IMG/VR virus record: IMGVR_UViG_3300042863_000147
Span: 1 to 64,000 of that record
Source: a virus
Strand: one strand, 5' to 3'
DNA length: 64,000 nt
Made by a program: the position numbers and the translations under genes. Positions 32,827-41,598 of this stretch are shown piece by piece (the stretch's first letter is position 1; each line of letters begins with the position of its first letter). The notes beneath the pieces were generated by a model that worked only from the letters and a program-made list of their open reading frames with translations, did not search any database and was not told the DNA's origin.

Positions 32827-34594
32827 AATCTACATCGTTTGAGTAAGAAGTAAAACCGTTCTCTTTAACAACTCTGAGTACGTTATTAACACGACCTACT
32901 AATTCGTCCTTATGACTTATTAAGTATATATTCTTATTGCGTTCCCGTGCCATCTTTTTTAGGACCGCAAGTCCTGCTTCAACGCCTGCTGCATCCATAC
33001 CTGCATCCATAAGTTCATCGACAAATAGTAAGTTAATATTCTGATACAGTCCTTCCCATACATCACGGAATGCAAAGCTCATAGAAAGAATTAATCGATT
33101 GCGCTCACCTCTAGATAAGTTGTCAAAGTCTAGATCCTGCCCTAGCTGAGTAATCTCAATAGTAAGATCATTTAAGAATACAACCTTATGAGGCAACCCT
33201 AACTTGTCAATATAGTAAGTCAGCCTCTTGTTTAAGTAGGTTAAATTCTGATCAATAATCTTCTTACGAACAAAACTGTCCTTGTTTGTTAGCAATTTGT
33301 AAAGGAATTCTTGATGATCTCTGACCTTAGCAAGAGCATTTACTTGATCCCAATTGATTTCTTGAATCGCAGTGTTCTTTAAGTCTTCAATTTGCTCTTC
33401 ATAAGGATTAGCTTCGTCGATCTTTTGTGTCAATGTACGCTCTAAGCTGGCAAGATTGTTTTTATGACCTAGTGCTTCTGCTTCTGTATCATAATATGTG
33501 TTGGGCCTATGCGGTTGCTCACCAATTCCTATCTCTTCTACAATTTTAGTGTAGTCAGCACTTACTTTATCAAAGTAAGTTTGTGCATCTAATAGGTTGT
33601 TAGCAGCAGTTGCTAGCATTTCGTCATGCTTGTGATCATGTAGATCCTGTTCACAAGCGGGGCACTTCTTATCATCGAGTGATTTAATCTCTTTGATGTA
33701 TTTGTTTAAAGCACGTTCTGCTTGAATTACTGCTGACTCTAGAGTAGCACGTTGTTTGTTAAGACTGCGAATACGAGCATCCTCCTCGTCCCATGCTTTT
33801 AATGCAACATGAGCGGCTAGTTCTGCTTCTATATCAACTGATTCTAGATTAACAATGGCTTTACCTAGCCCTTCTATTTCAGTTTCTTTCTTAGATTCCC
33901 AGGCACTGCTCTTGAGTTGTAGGCTGTTAATGCTCTTTTGAACGTTTTCGTTAGCACTCTTAATACCTTCAATTTTAAACTGTGCAGCAGTGATGCTGTC
34001 TTTAGTTTCTTTAATCAATAGCTTTAGTGCTTCTGCCTTTTCACTCAGTTGTGTGATGCCCAGTAACTGTTCGATAACTTCTCGTTGTTCAGCCGCCTTC
34101 ATACTTAAGAAGGGTTCTGTGTAGGTATTGAGTGCAACTAGGTGTTTGAACATAGTATGAGACATTGCCAGCATCTGCTCAATGCTCTTCTGCGTCTCGC
34201 GACTGTCACCTTGTGCTTCATCTTCGTCTTTGCTCTTTAATTCTTGGTCATTGACGAACAATTTCAGTACATTAGGCTTACGACCTCGTTCAATACGATA
34301 CTTGACACTAGATTTTTCAAACTCAACAGTAACCAACATGCCCTTGCCGTTAGTCTTGTTGATTAAGTTCTCTTTCTTAATGTTGGTCAGTGCTTGCCCG
34401 TACAGTGCGTAGCTCAATGCATTAACAATAGTAGTCTTGCCTGTACCGTTTCTTGATCCAGTATCGTCACCGCCTAGATCCTGATTTGAACCTAGTACAA
34501 GAGTTAAGTGTTCTTTATCGAAATCAACTGCTTGAGTCTGGTTGCCCACACTCATAAAATTTTTAACGGTTATATTTTTTAACTTAAATGTCAT
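32816..34594 (-). CDS. 46: Recombination endonuclease subunit gp46 (Rad50/SbcC-like ATPase)
   Basis: A 592-residue SMC-like ATPase (T4 gp46 560). Walker A is GSRNGTGKT at residues 47-55. Two long coiled coils flank a zinc hook CPAC near residue 311, the ABC signature is LSRGERNRL near 497, and Walker B NLLFVDELMDAGMD is near 527. A D-loop and switch His (LISHKDE) follow. With gp47 it forms a complex that resects DNA ends for recombination-dependent replication, repair and host DNA breakdown. Its ATG overlaps the gp47 stop (ATGA), so the two subunits are translationally coupled. Confidence 0.97.
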   Translation of the reverse strand: MTFKLKNITVKNFMSVGNQTQAVDFDKEHLTLVLGSNQDLGGDDTGSRNGTGKTTIVNALSYALYGQALTNIKKENLINKTNGKGMLVTVEFEKSSVKYRIERGRKPNVLKLFVNDQELKSKDEDEAQGDSRETQKSIEQMLAMSHTMFKHLVALNTYTEPFLSMKAAEQREVIEQLLGITQLSEKAEALKLLIKETKDSITAAQFKIEGIKSANENVQKSINSLQLKSSAWESKKETEIEGLGKAIVNLESVDIEAELAAHVALKAWDEEDARIRSLNKQRATLESAVIQAERALNKYIKEIKSLDDKKCPACEQDLHDHKHDEMLATAANNLLDAQTYFDKVSADYTKIVEEIGIGEQPHRPNTYYDTEAEALGHKNNLASLERTLTQKIDEANPYEEQIEDLKNTAIQEINWDQVNALAKVRDHQEFLYKLLTNKDSFVRKKIIDQNLTYLNKRLTYYIDKLGLPHKVVFLNDLTIEITQLGQDLDFDNLSRGERNRLILSMSFAFRDVWEGLYQNINLLFVDELMDAGMDAAGVEAGLAVLKKMARERNKNIYLISHKDELVGRVNNVLRVVKENGFTSYSNDVDYVE

Positions 34595-35604
34595 AGATTA
34601 TTATAGATGTCCAACAGGACTTTTTTATCAAACTGTTCTGATTCGATATTGATCAGCTGTTCGGAAACAATTTGATCGACACTTTCAAACTTTGTGTCAG
34701 GATTGTCTTCATAAGTTCCTTCAAGATTAATTTTATCTTGTATAAGACTAATTTCTCTAATGTCGTAATCATTAGTAAAAGTCTCCTTGATAAAGTTAGC
34801 CTCTTCAAAGCTGATATCGATGTCTAAATTGACCTTTAGATGCATCTTTGACTGCATAATCGTGTCTTTTTTATCGATTAGGTCGCTTAGTTTAACATGT
34901 CTATACTTAGGGCAGTTGTCCCAGTTAATGTATTGGGGCTCACTGCCCCAATCCATAATCATCATGCCTCGCTCGTCGTCCCACGAGTCTGCAAAGTTAT
35001 GTGGGAAAGCATTTCCAATGTAGTGGATCTTACCTCGGTTCTGTCTCTTGTGGAAATGCCCACTGAATACATAGTCTTGGTGTGTAAAGTGATTAGCCTG
35101 TAACTCACCGTGATCAGGCATCTGTACCATGGCGTTCATGTAGAACAAGGGCAATTCAAAGTGCCCAAACATGTATTTGCTCTTAACTTGACTGATAGTT
35201 TTCCACTCATCACCTACAAGCCAAGGGACTAAGGTAACATCGCCTATAGTGGTCACACCTTCAACGACAGTTACTCCGGGAATATGTTTTCCAAATGCGC
35301 TGCTATGGATGTCACGCTTGTCTTTGTAGAACAGATCATGATTGCCCGGAAACCAAAAGAATTGCTCAAAAGCAGCACCTAGTTTTTCCAAGCATCGGAT
35401 ACTGGTATCCAGCGTGATCAAGTTGAGACTGTTTCGATTATGCGACCAGTCACCTAAAAATATTCCAGTATCGCAACCTTGTTTTTTAGCGTTTTCAATA
35501 TACCAATCTACAAATTCTTCGCAATCTCTTAAATGGGTGCCACTGTTAGATTTAAGTCCAAAATGAATATCAGTGAAGCAGGCTACCTTTTTAAAAAGGT
35601 TCAT
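34591..35604 (-). CDS. 47: Recombination endonuclease subunit gp47 (Mre11/SbcD-like nuclease)
   Basis: A 337-residue calcineurin-like phosphoesterase (T4 gp47 339). The metal-binding motifs are in order: TDIH (Asp12, His14), GDWSHNR (Asp52, His55), PGNHD (Asn88, His89), GHFELP near residue 148 and the final GHFH near 182. The enzyme supplies the nuclease activity of the gp46/47 complex. Shine-Dalgarno TTAGGAGAA precedes the ATG, 46 bases below gp55. No motif residue is missing, so it should be active. Confidence 0.97.
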   Translation of the reverse strand: MNLFKKVACFTDIHFGLKSNSGTHLRDCEEFVDWYIENAKKQGCDTGIFLGDWSHNRNSLNLITLDTSIRCLEKLGAAFEQFFWFPGNHDLFYKDKRDIHSSAFGKHIPGVTVVEGVTTIGDVTLVPWLVGDEWKTISQVKSKYMFGHFELPLFYMNAMVQMPDHGELQANHFTHQDYVFSGHFHKRQNRGKIHYIGNAFPHNFADSWDDERGMMIMDWGSEPQYINWDNCPKYRHVKLSDLIDKKDTIMQSKMHLKVNLDIDISFEEANFIKETFTNDYDIREISLIQDKINLEGTYEDNPDTKFESVDQIVSEQLINIESEQFDKKVLLDIYNNL

Positions 35605-35650
35605 ATTATTGTTCTCCTAACTAACAGTGTATAGATCTGTTTAAGCAAAG

Positions 35651-36565
35651 TCAAACATCAGTTTCTTCAGATTCGTCCTCGATAGGATCTTCTTCGCTCT
35701 TGGGCATCCTAAAGTTTTTATACAATTCTGCTTGCCGCGCATTTTCTTCTGCGTATTCTTGTTGATTCTGTCTAGTTAAACTAGGAGTTAGTCCGTGTGA
35801 CTCTAACATGTCGTCTCTAATATTTTGATTTTTCTTTTCGATATTGAGCACACGAGTAAAGCTGTTGGTCACTGCGGCTGTATAGTAAGCAAATGGATTT
35901 TCAGATTTTGATTCATCAAACTGTAATCCAATTTGACTTAGCTGTAGTACCGCTTGCCCGCGCATTTCTTCAACGTAGGTATAACCGCGCCAATTGCTAC
36001 GTTGTGCATAACGTTCGCTTAGTTTGATAAACATTTTACCGAGATTTTCAGTAATACGTCCGTGGTCCTTGCTAAATTTACCAGTGTCAATTGGACCTTT
36101 CCAGTGACTCTTGCCTACGCAAATTAATTCGTTATTGTCGTCAAATTTCCAATGTTGAAAAGGAGGAAAATTAACTTTGTCGTGGCTATCGGCAGTTGTT
36201 TTGGTTGTCTTCTTACGACCTGGTGCAAGTGGAATATGATCAAACGTCATGATCCTAAATACTACATCCGTCTTAGCAATAGTGGTATAGTCCGGAGTAC
36301 ATTCGATAAGTCTAGTTTTCTTGTCTCCTGCTAATCTAGCAGCAGCAAATGCCGCAATTCCGATCCTTTTTGCCTGTGCCCTTTTTGCGTCTGCAATTGT
36401 TCTAATATTAATTTTGTCTAAATTAGTCAATATTATATCGTGCTGACTATATTCAGGTTTGTTAAAACTTGAAAACGAACATTTACTCTTGTGTATTTCT
36501 GCTAGTAAATCTCTATTATTTAGGTATTTTACTTTTCTTCCTGTGGGAATTAAACTTACGGTCAT
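35651..36565 (-). CDS. 55: Late transcription sigma factor gp55
   Basis: A 304-residue protein whose middle resembles sigma region 2: RSNWRGYTYVEEMRGQAVLQLSQIGLQFD near residues 188-216, then NPFAYYTAAVTNSFTRVLNIEKKNQNIRDDML at about 222-255. This matches T4-type gp55. T4 gp55 has 185 residues; the extra length is mainly an N-terminal extension of about 90 residues containing AKRIGIAAFAAARLAGDKKTRLIECTPDYTTIAKTD. The C-terminus is very acidic. gp55 redirects host RNA polymerase to TATAAATA-type late promoters, several of which are visible here. It is the first gene of the minus-strand unit and has a good host-type promoter (36589-36618). Confidence 0.92.
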   Translation of the reverse strand: MTVSLIPTGRKVKYLNNRDLLAEIHKSKCSFSSFNKPEYSQHDIILTNLDKINIRTIADAKRAQAKRIGIAAFAAARLAGDKKTRLIECTPDYTTIAKTDVVFRIMTFDHIPLAPGRKKTTKTTADSHDKVNFPPFQHWKFDDNNELICVGKSHWKGPIDTGKFSKDHGRITENLGKMFIKLSERYAQRSNWRGYTYVEEMRGQAVLQLSQIGLQFDESKSENPFAYYTAAVTNSFTRVLNIEKKNQNIRDDMLESHGLTPSLTRQNQQEYAEENARQAELYKNFRMPKSEEDPIEDESEETDV

Positions 36566-36588
36566 TATTGTTATTGTCCTTTAATGAC

Positions 36589-36618
36589 ATTGTAGCAGGG
36601 TGGAAATGGCAATGTCAA
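36589..36618 (-). promoter_or_regulatory. Sigma70-type promoter of gp55
   Basis: On the minus strand a perfect -35 TTGACA (36613-36618) is separated by 18 bases from TACAAT (36589-36594, one mismatch to TATAAT), 23 bases above the ATG of gp55. A host-type promoter is what the late sigma gene needs, since it must be made before late transcription. Confidence 0.75.
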
Positions 36619-36669
36619 CCATTATAAGAGCGTTTTATTTATTGGTTAAATACACTATAGGAAAATAAC

Positions 36670-37737
36670 ATGGCTCTCTCATATACCGAATACCAAATGG
36701 CTCAGCAGGACTTGATGACTTTGCAAAGCAGAGAAGCAAGCCAACAGATCTCTATTATACAGGCATATAAGGAACGAGATGCTGCTCTTGCAGCAGGAGA
36801 TCAAGCTGCGGCTGATAGAGCAATTGCAAAAGCAGCCACCCGAGAAGAAAATTTAGAATTTACTAGGCAAGACATTGCTAAAACTCAAGCTACAATTAAT
36901 GAATTCAATGGAACTCCTACAGTTAAACCGGCATCAACGGTTGCAACTGAACAGAAGTATGCTAATCCAGCAAACATTGTGAGTAACAGTGGTCCTGTAG
37001 AAGACGATAGCGAAGCACCTAAAGTTACAATGGATCCTCTAGGAGAGAGATCAGTTCCAGGAGTACCGCCTGGCGCAGAGAAAGTTAGTCAGCAAAAAGC
37101 ACAGGTTATTTTTCAAGACGCAAATGGAAATTCAGAGCCGGAAGATATGCGTGTTCGAATCTTAGTACCTCCAAAGTACATAACACCTGAATTATCTGGA
37201 CCTAATGATGAATTGGCCAAAGCAGGCGGGATTATTTTTCCATATACACCTACTATCAGCTTTGATGCAAAGTCTGATTATGCAGCCTCGCAGCCACTAC
37301 ACTCTAACTTTGCAATAAATTTTTATCAACGTAGTAGTATAGGTTCTATATCTATTTCTGGAAAATTTTCAGTAGCTAGTGCAGACGATGCAGACATATA
37401 CATTTGTACAATGCACCTTTTAAAATCTCTTACACGGATGCGAAGCGGAGGTTTGGGCGGAGACCCTGACAGTGGAGCACCACCTCCGGTGTGTAGATTA
37501 TATGGTCATGGTGATATGATGCTTAGTAATGTACCTGTGGCAATTAGTAATTTTCGACTAGAGCTACCTGATAATGTAGATTATTTTACGTTAAAGTCTA
37601 AAATTTTTGGAACAACTGCGGTTCCGACCTTATCTACTTTTTCTATAACTTGCATACCAATGTACAGCAGAGCAGAAATGTTACGATTCTCTGTAACAGA
37701 CTACAATAGCAATTTCAATAAAAAGGGGTATATCTAA
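36670..37737 (+). CDS. Baseplate/tail-tube initiator-like protein, gp48/gp54 type (355 aa)
   Basis: Starts MALSYTEYQMAQQDLMTLQSRE. Residues 1-90 are a coiled coil, and 90-155 a Pro-rich linker. The C-terminal 200 residues are a beta-rich domain with VRILVPPKYITP, IIFPYTPTISFDAKSDYAASQPLHSNFAINFYQR and SISISGKFSVASADDADIYICTMHLLKSL. The last two are like the tube-type fold of tail tube and tube-initiator proteins. It is the first gene of the plus-strand baseplate operon, AGGA lies before the ATG, and its stop directly abuts the next ATG. In T4 gp48 and gp54 cap the baseplate and start the tube. The assignment is by fold-like features and place, so moderate. Confidence 0.65.
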   Translation: MALSYTEYQMAQQDLMTLQSREASQQISIIQAYKERDAALAAGDQAAADRAIAKAATREENLEFTRQDIAKTQATINEFNGTPTVKPASTVATEQKYANPANIVSNSGPVEDDSEAPKVTMDPLGERSVPGVPPGAEKVSQQKAQVIFQDANGNSEPEDMRVRILVPPKYITPELSGPNDELAKAGGIIFPYTPTISFDAKSDYAASQPLHSNFAINFYQRSSIGSISISGKFSVASADDADIYICTMHLLKSLTRMRSGGLGGDPDSGAPPPVCRLYGHGDMMLSNVPVAISNFRLELPDNVDYFTLKSKIFGTTAVPTLSTFSITCIPMYSRAEMLRFSVTDYNSNFNKKGYI

Positions 37738-38034
37738 ATGACAGTTTATAGTAAATCGAGCCCGTATTACAACACTGAAATTGTAAACAATTATCTTGAT
37801 GTTATTAATTTTAGAGACATTCCAAAAGAACGAGATGATATTTTGTTTGAAGTCACTGCTACTTATGAACATCGTCCAGATTTGTTAGCCTATGATTTAT
37901 ACAAAGATCATAAGTTATGGTGGGTATTTGCAGTAAGAAATAGATCAGTTATTAAAGATCCTGTATATGATTTAATTACCGGTGTTAAAATATACCTACC
38001 TAAAGCATCTACACTACAAAGAGTATTGAGTTAA
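37738..38034 (+). CDS. Baseplate wedge protein, gp53-like (98 aa)
   Basis: A 98-residue protein (T4 gp53 196). The core DILFEVTATYEHRPDLLAYDLYKDHKLWWVFAVRNRSVIKDPVYDLITGVKIYLP is the LysM-like baseplate pattern (RPDxLAxxxYxDxxLWWVxxxxN...DPxxDLxxGxxIxIP) seen in gp53-type wedge components of many myoviruses. The ATG abuts the upstream stop and the next gene starts one base after its stop, so the three genes are one coupled unit. It is shorter than T4 gp53 and may represent only that domain. Confidence 0.75.
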   Translation: MTVYSKSSPYYNTEIVNNYLDVINFRDIPKERDDILFEVTATYEHRPDLLAYDLYKDHKLWWVFAVRNRSVIKDPVYDLITGVKIYLPKASTLQRVLS

Positions 38035-38035
38035 T

Positions 38036-41000
38036 ATGAACGAACGGCAAATGGATGCGGTGCTTCGAAAGAATTACCCTTTTACGGATTCTTCTAAAGC
38101 AGATAATGATGCTAAATTAAAAATTAAAAGTTTAGGGCAGGCTAATGCCTTGAATTCTTATAGGTCAGTAACTTATAATTTCACATTAGCTGCACTTAAA
38201 AAGAACTATTTAGATGATCCTACTGCATACAGAACTAGTGAATTAGATTTAATTATCTTAAAGTCTGGCGGAAAAGGAAATGCTACTCTAACAACCAGTG
38301 GTGGTGCAAATACTGACGGGATATATAAACAGGCTCGGTCTGATTTTGCAGCTAGTGATCCTAGAAGATCAGATTTAACGCCCGAACAAAAGAATGTACC
38401 ATTGCGCGATTATGGCGGAGAATTAATAAACGGATTTAACACTGAGAGTCCTGGTCGATTTGACATGTTTATTGAAAACGTTGAAGTTGATACGTTGATG
38501 TCTTTTACTGAGTCGAGCGGCGCAACATTACCTACACAGATTAAGTTTGAAGTTATCGAACCTTACAGTGTTAATGGTTTTATCGAAGCCCTGCATGTCT
38601 CGGCAATTGCAGCAGGTTATCCTACTTACTTAGAAGCTAGCTTTGTTTTAAAAATGGAATTTTGGGGATACCCTGATAACGATCTTACTTCTTTTAAGGA
38701 TCCTGAAAAGATTGAAAAGACAGAAAGATTTTTTCCTATTGGATTAACCGGAATAGAAGTAGATATAAGTGAGAAAGGTACTCGATATCGATGCACTGCG
38801 GTTCCGTACAATGAGCGTGCGTTTGGAGAACCAAATGTAATTAAAAAGCCAATTAAAATGTCAGGTTTAACAATTAAAGAAATTTTAACTGACTTAATTA
38901 AAAATGTTAACGAACAAGTTAAGACATCTAACAAGGAAGGAAAAGTAGTTTCTCTTGGGAACAAGCATAATACATATGCTATTAAATTTCCTTCTCGAGA
39001 TGACACAGTTGGCTGGAAAGACACTCCTGAAAATAATATTGCTAGTTCGAAATTAGTAGAAATTCTAAAAGATAATGTGCTATATAAGATGGCCGATCCT
39101 GCTACTACTGAAAAAGCCACTGCTTATAAGAAAGACGGCAAAGCTCAGCCTAGCGCGAATCAACAAGCTAAAGAACCAGAAGCAATCAAATATACTCCGG
39201 GAAAGACTGTTGTTCAATTTTCAGAAAATATGAATATTCACGATGCAATTACATCAGTAATTCGAGACAGTGAATATTGTAGAAACATTTTAAAAGATGT
39301 AAAAAAGAACATTGACGAATTTGGAATGATAGACTATTTCATGGTGAGGATTGAAACTAAAAATCTAAATGAAATGGACGAAACTACTAAGAAGCCTTTT
39401 CAGAATTTTACGTTTATTGTAAGTCCTTATAAATTGCACTACACAAGAATTCCTACCTATGGTCAAGAACAAATAGATGATACGCGATTGACAAAACTTT
39501 GCAATCGAGAATACAACTACATGTATACTGGTAATAATATCGATATAACAAGTTTTAAATTAAATTTTAATCATCTATATTTTGAAGCTGTTCCATCTTC
39601 GTTTGGAAATCAAGATACTCCGTCGGCAAAGACCGGTGCCGGACCAAACAACGGAGCAGCACCTAAGCAATCTGCAACTCCTACAGAAGTAGTTGAAAAA
39701 CAGCAAGTTCCTACTTCTCCCACAAAAGTAGAACCAACACCGGTGCAATCTAATATTTCTAATGCCGGCCAACCACCTAACGATGCCTACAGTGTATTAG
39801 CAAGAAAGATGCACGATGCAATTGTTGATTCTAAAGCTAGCATGATTACCGGAGACATGGAGATTTTAGGAGACCCGTTTTATATAGCAACAGGGGGCGT
39901 GGGAAATTTTAACCCTAAACCAGACGGAAGAGGAAAAACAATAACAGGTGAAGTTGATCACCTAACTGGTGAAGTATTAATAAGAATAAATTTTAGAAAT
40001 CCTATAGATATAAATTCAGCTACCGGCATGATGGACTTTAGTCCTAAACTTGTACCGTTCAGTGGAGTGTATAGGATTATTAAAGCAACTAGTACATTTA
40101 AGAACGGTGAATTTAAACAACGATTAGAAATTTTAAGATTGCCTGGACAAATTTTAGATCTAAATGCTCAGGAAAGTGATCCTGCTGATAGAGTCATAAC
40201 GGTACCTAACTCACTTAATCGTGTTTCCCCAGATACAACTAGAGCATTTAATCCTAGTCAAAGATTGGACTCTTCAACTGCATTGGAACAACTCAATCGA
40301 GGTCTTCCTAGTCCAGGATTACCAGGAGCACTAAGTAATTTTACAGCAGCTACAGGCGGTCTAGGCGGACAAGCTGGTGCATTGCTTATGCAGAATCCTG
40401 GGCGAGTTTTAAAAACAGGAGCATTAGCAGCGGGCTCATCTGTTATTGGACAAGCCCTTCCTACTGATATATCTTCTAACATTAGGTTAAATTCTTCTGG
40501 ACTTGCTAACATAAATCAAACAGGGTTAGGTTCAGCTGCTCTAATTGCTGTTGCGACAAACGTATTGACAGGAAACATTCCTGCCAAACGAGCAGTTACT
40601 ACCGTTGCAGGGACGATTGCAGGAGCTGCTTTAGTAAATGCACTTAAAAAACCTAATGTTGGATCGGGCATAGGTGAAGGTGCAACTAATGTTCTGTCTA
40701 AAGCAGTAACTGATTCTCCTACTGCACAGGATATTAAATTTGGTACCACTATTAATCCATCTAAAATTGCATCAGACACGGTTAATAGTGTAGTTGGCGC
40801 AACTAAAGAATTAGGTACCGCTGCAATAGGTGCAGTTAATAGCTTAGGAAAAGAAGTATCAGGTTTTGTTAAAGGTGTCGGAGAAAAAATATCTTCGTTC
40901 AACAGCAGCCCTGCTGATCCCAAAGCTATCGGAGCTCAGGTTGGCTTAGACGTTTCTAAGCTATCCGGGTTGTCTCCTGATTTTCAAAGTAAAGCATTAA

Positions 41001-41587
41001 ATCAGATTGCAAGTTTTAGCAAAAATTTACCTCCGGATGTTAATCTTAACCAAGCTGCTAGTGCTGGGGTAGTTTTGGATTACCTATCACCAAGCAAAAT
41101 TAAAAATATTCCTCCGACTGCACCGTACTCTACTGCGCCTGCTGCACCAGTTGATGTAGCATACCTGACTCAAGTTGCTGCAAAAGGAGGAGCAACTGCG
41201 GTTGCAAATCTCTATGGAGTTACTAGTATTAAAGATCTGTCTGGAAATTTAGTACCAAGTGATGTGCTCTCTTCAACATTGAAAAGTCTTCCGCCCGGTC
41301 AAGTTAATCCTTTTGCAAATTTATCAGGACAATTTAATGCAATTGATGCAAACGTATTAAAAGACAAATTTGGTACAGCTGGTTCTCAGCTTTCTCAATT
41401 AACAGGTAAAGTTCCTGTATTAGATAAGAATATTGCAGGAGCAGTATCTTCTAAGTATGGAAGTTCCGCTGGTCCGAGTCCGTTGGATAAATTAGTTAAC
41501 AATTTGGGGGATCCGAACGCTCCTCCCTATACTGGCAACGACCCTATAGTTAGGGCAAGACTAGGTTTGCCGCCAGCCACTGTTTAG
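38036..41587 (+). CDS. Baseplate hub protein, gp27-like, with long C-terminal extension (1183 aa)
   Basis: Residues about 140-260 (PGRFDMFIENVEVDTLMSF, PTQIKFEVIEPYSVNGFIEAL, ASFVLKMEFWGY) and about 660-710 (GEVLIRINFRNPIDINSATGMMDF, FSGVYRIIKATSTFKNGEFKQRLEILRLPGQIL) match the layout of hub proteins in this phage group. The VYRIxxxxSTFxxGxFxQxLExxRxPGQ end is especially characteristic. The last 450 residues are Ala/Gly/Ser-rich with hydrophobic stretches (AGSSVIGQALP, ALIAVATNVLTGNIP) and no recognised fold. T4 gp27 has 391 residues. The gp5-like spike gene follows after 11 bases, the expected partner of a hub trimer. The extension is unusual. Confidence 0.75.
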   Translation: MNERQMDAVLRKNYPFTDSSKADNDAKLKIKSLGQANALNSYRSVTYNFTLAALKKNYLDDPTAYRTSELDLIILKSGGKGNATLTTSGGANTDGIYKQARSDFAASDPRRSDLTPEQKNVPLRDYGGELINGFNTESPGRFDMFIENVEVDTLMSFTESSGATLPTQIKFEVIEPYSVNGFIEALHVSAIAAGYPTYLEASFVLKMEFWGYPDNDLTSFKDPEKIEKTERFFPIGLTGIEVDISEKGTRYRCTAVPYNERAFGEPNVIKKPIKMSGLTIKEILTDLIKNVNEQVKTSNKEGKVVSLGNKHNTYAIKFPSRDDTVGWKDTPENNIASSKLVEILKDNVLYKMADPATTEKATAYKKDGKAQPSANQQAKEPEAIKYTPGKTVVQFSENMNIHDAITSVIRDSEYCRNILKDVKKNIDEFGMIDYFMVRIETKNLNEMDETTKKPFQNFTFIVSPYKLHYTRIPTYGQEQIDDTRLTKLCNREYNYMYTGNNIDITSFKLNFNHLYFEAVPSSFGNQDTPSAKTGAGPNNGAAPKQSATPTEVVEKQQVPTSPTKVEPTPVQSNISNAGQPPNDAYSVLARKMHDAIVDSKASMITGDMEILGDPFYIATGGVGNFNPKPDGRGKTITGEVDHLTGEVLIRINFRNPIDINSATGMMDFSPKLVPFSGVYRIIKATSTFKNGEFKQRLEILRLPGQILDLNAQESDPADRVITVPNSLNRVSPDTTRAFNPSQRLDSSTALEQLNRGLPSPGLPGALSNFTAATGGLGGQAGALLMQNPGRVLKTGALAAGSSVIGQALPTDISSNIRLNSSGLANINQTGLGSAALIAVATNVLTGNIPAKRAVTTVAGTIAGAALVNALKKPNVGSGIGEGATNVLSKAVTDSPTAQDIKFGTTINPSKIASDTVNSVVGATKELGTAAIGAVNSLGKEVSGFVKGVGEKISSFNSSPADPKAIGAQVGLDVSKLSGLSPDFQSKALNQIASFSKNLPPDVNLNQAASAGVVLDYLSPSKIKNIPPTAPYSTAPAAPVDVAYLTQVAAKGGATAVANLYGVTSIKDLSGNLVPSDVLSSTLKSLPPGQVNPFANLSGQFNAIDANVLKDKFGTAGSQLSQLTGKVPVLDKNIAGAVSSKYGSSAGPSPLDKLVNNLGDPNAPPYTGNDPIVRARLGLPPATV

Positions 41588-41598
41588 GATTATATCAT

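Noticed and set aside
35605-35650. TTGACT ... TATACA as a promoter for gp47
   Set aside because: Only 15 bases separate the elements and the -10 is poor; read-through from the gp55 promoter is sufficient.
36648-36665. Sequence AATACACTATAGGA resembles the end of a T7 RNA polymerase promoter
   Set aside because: Only part of the consensus is present and nothing in the window suggests a T7-type polymerase; gp55-driven transcription is expected.
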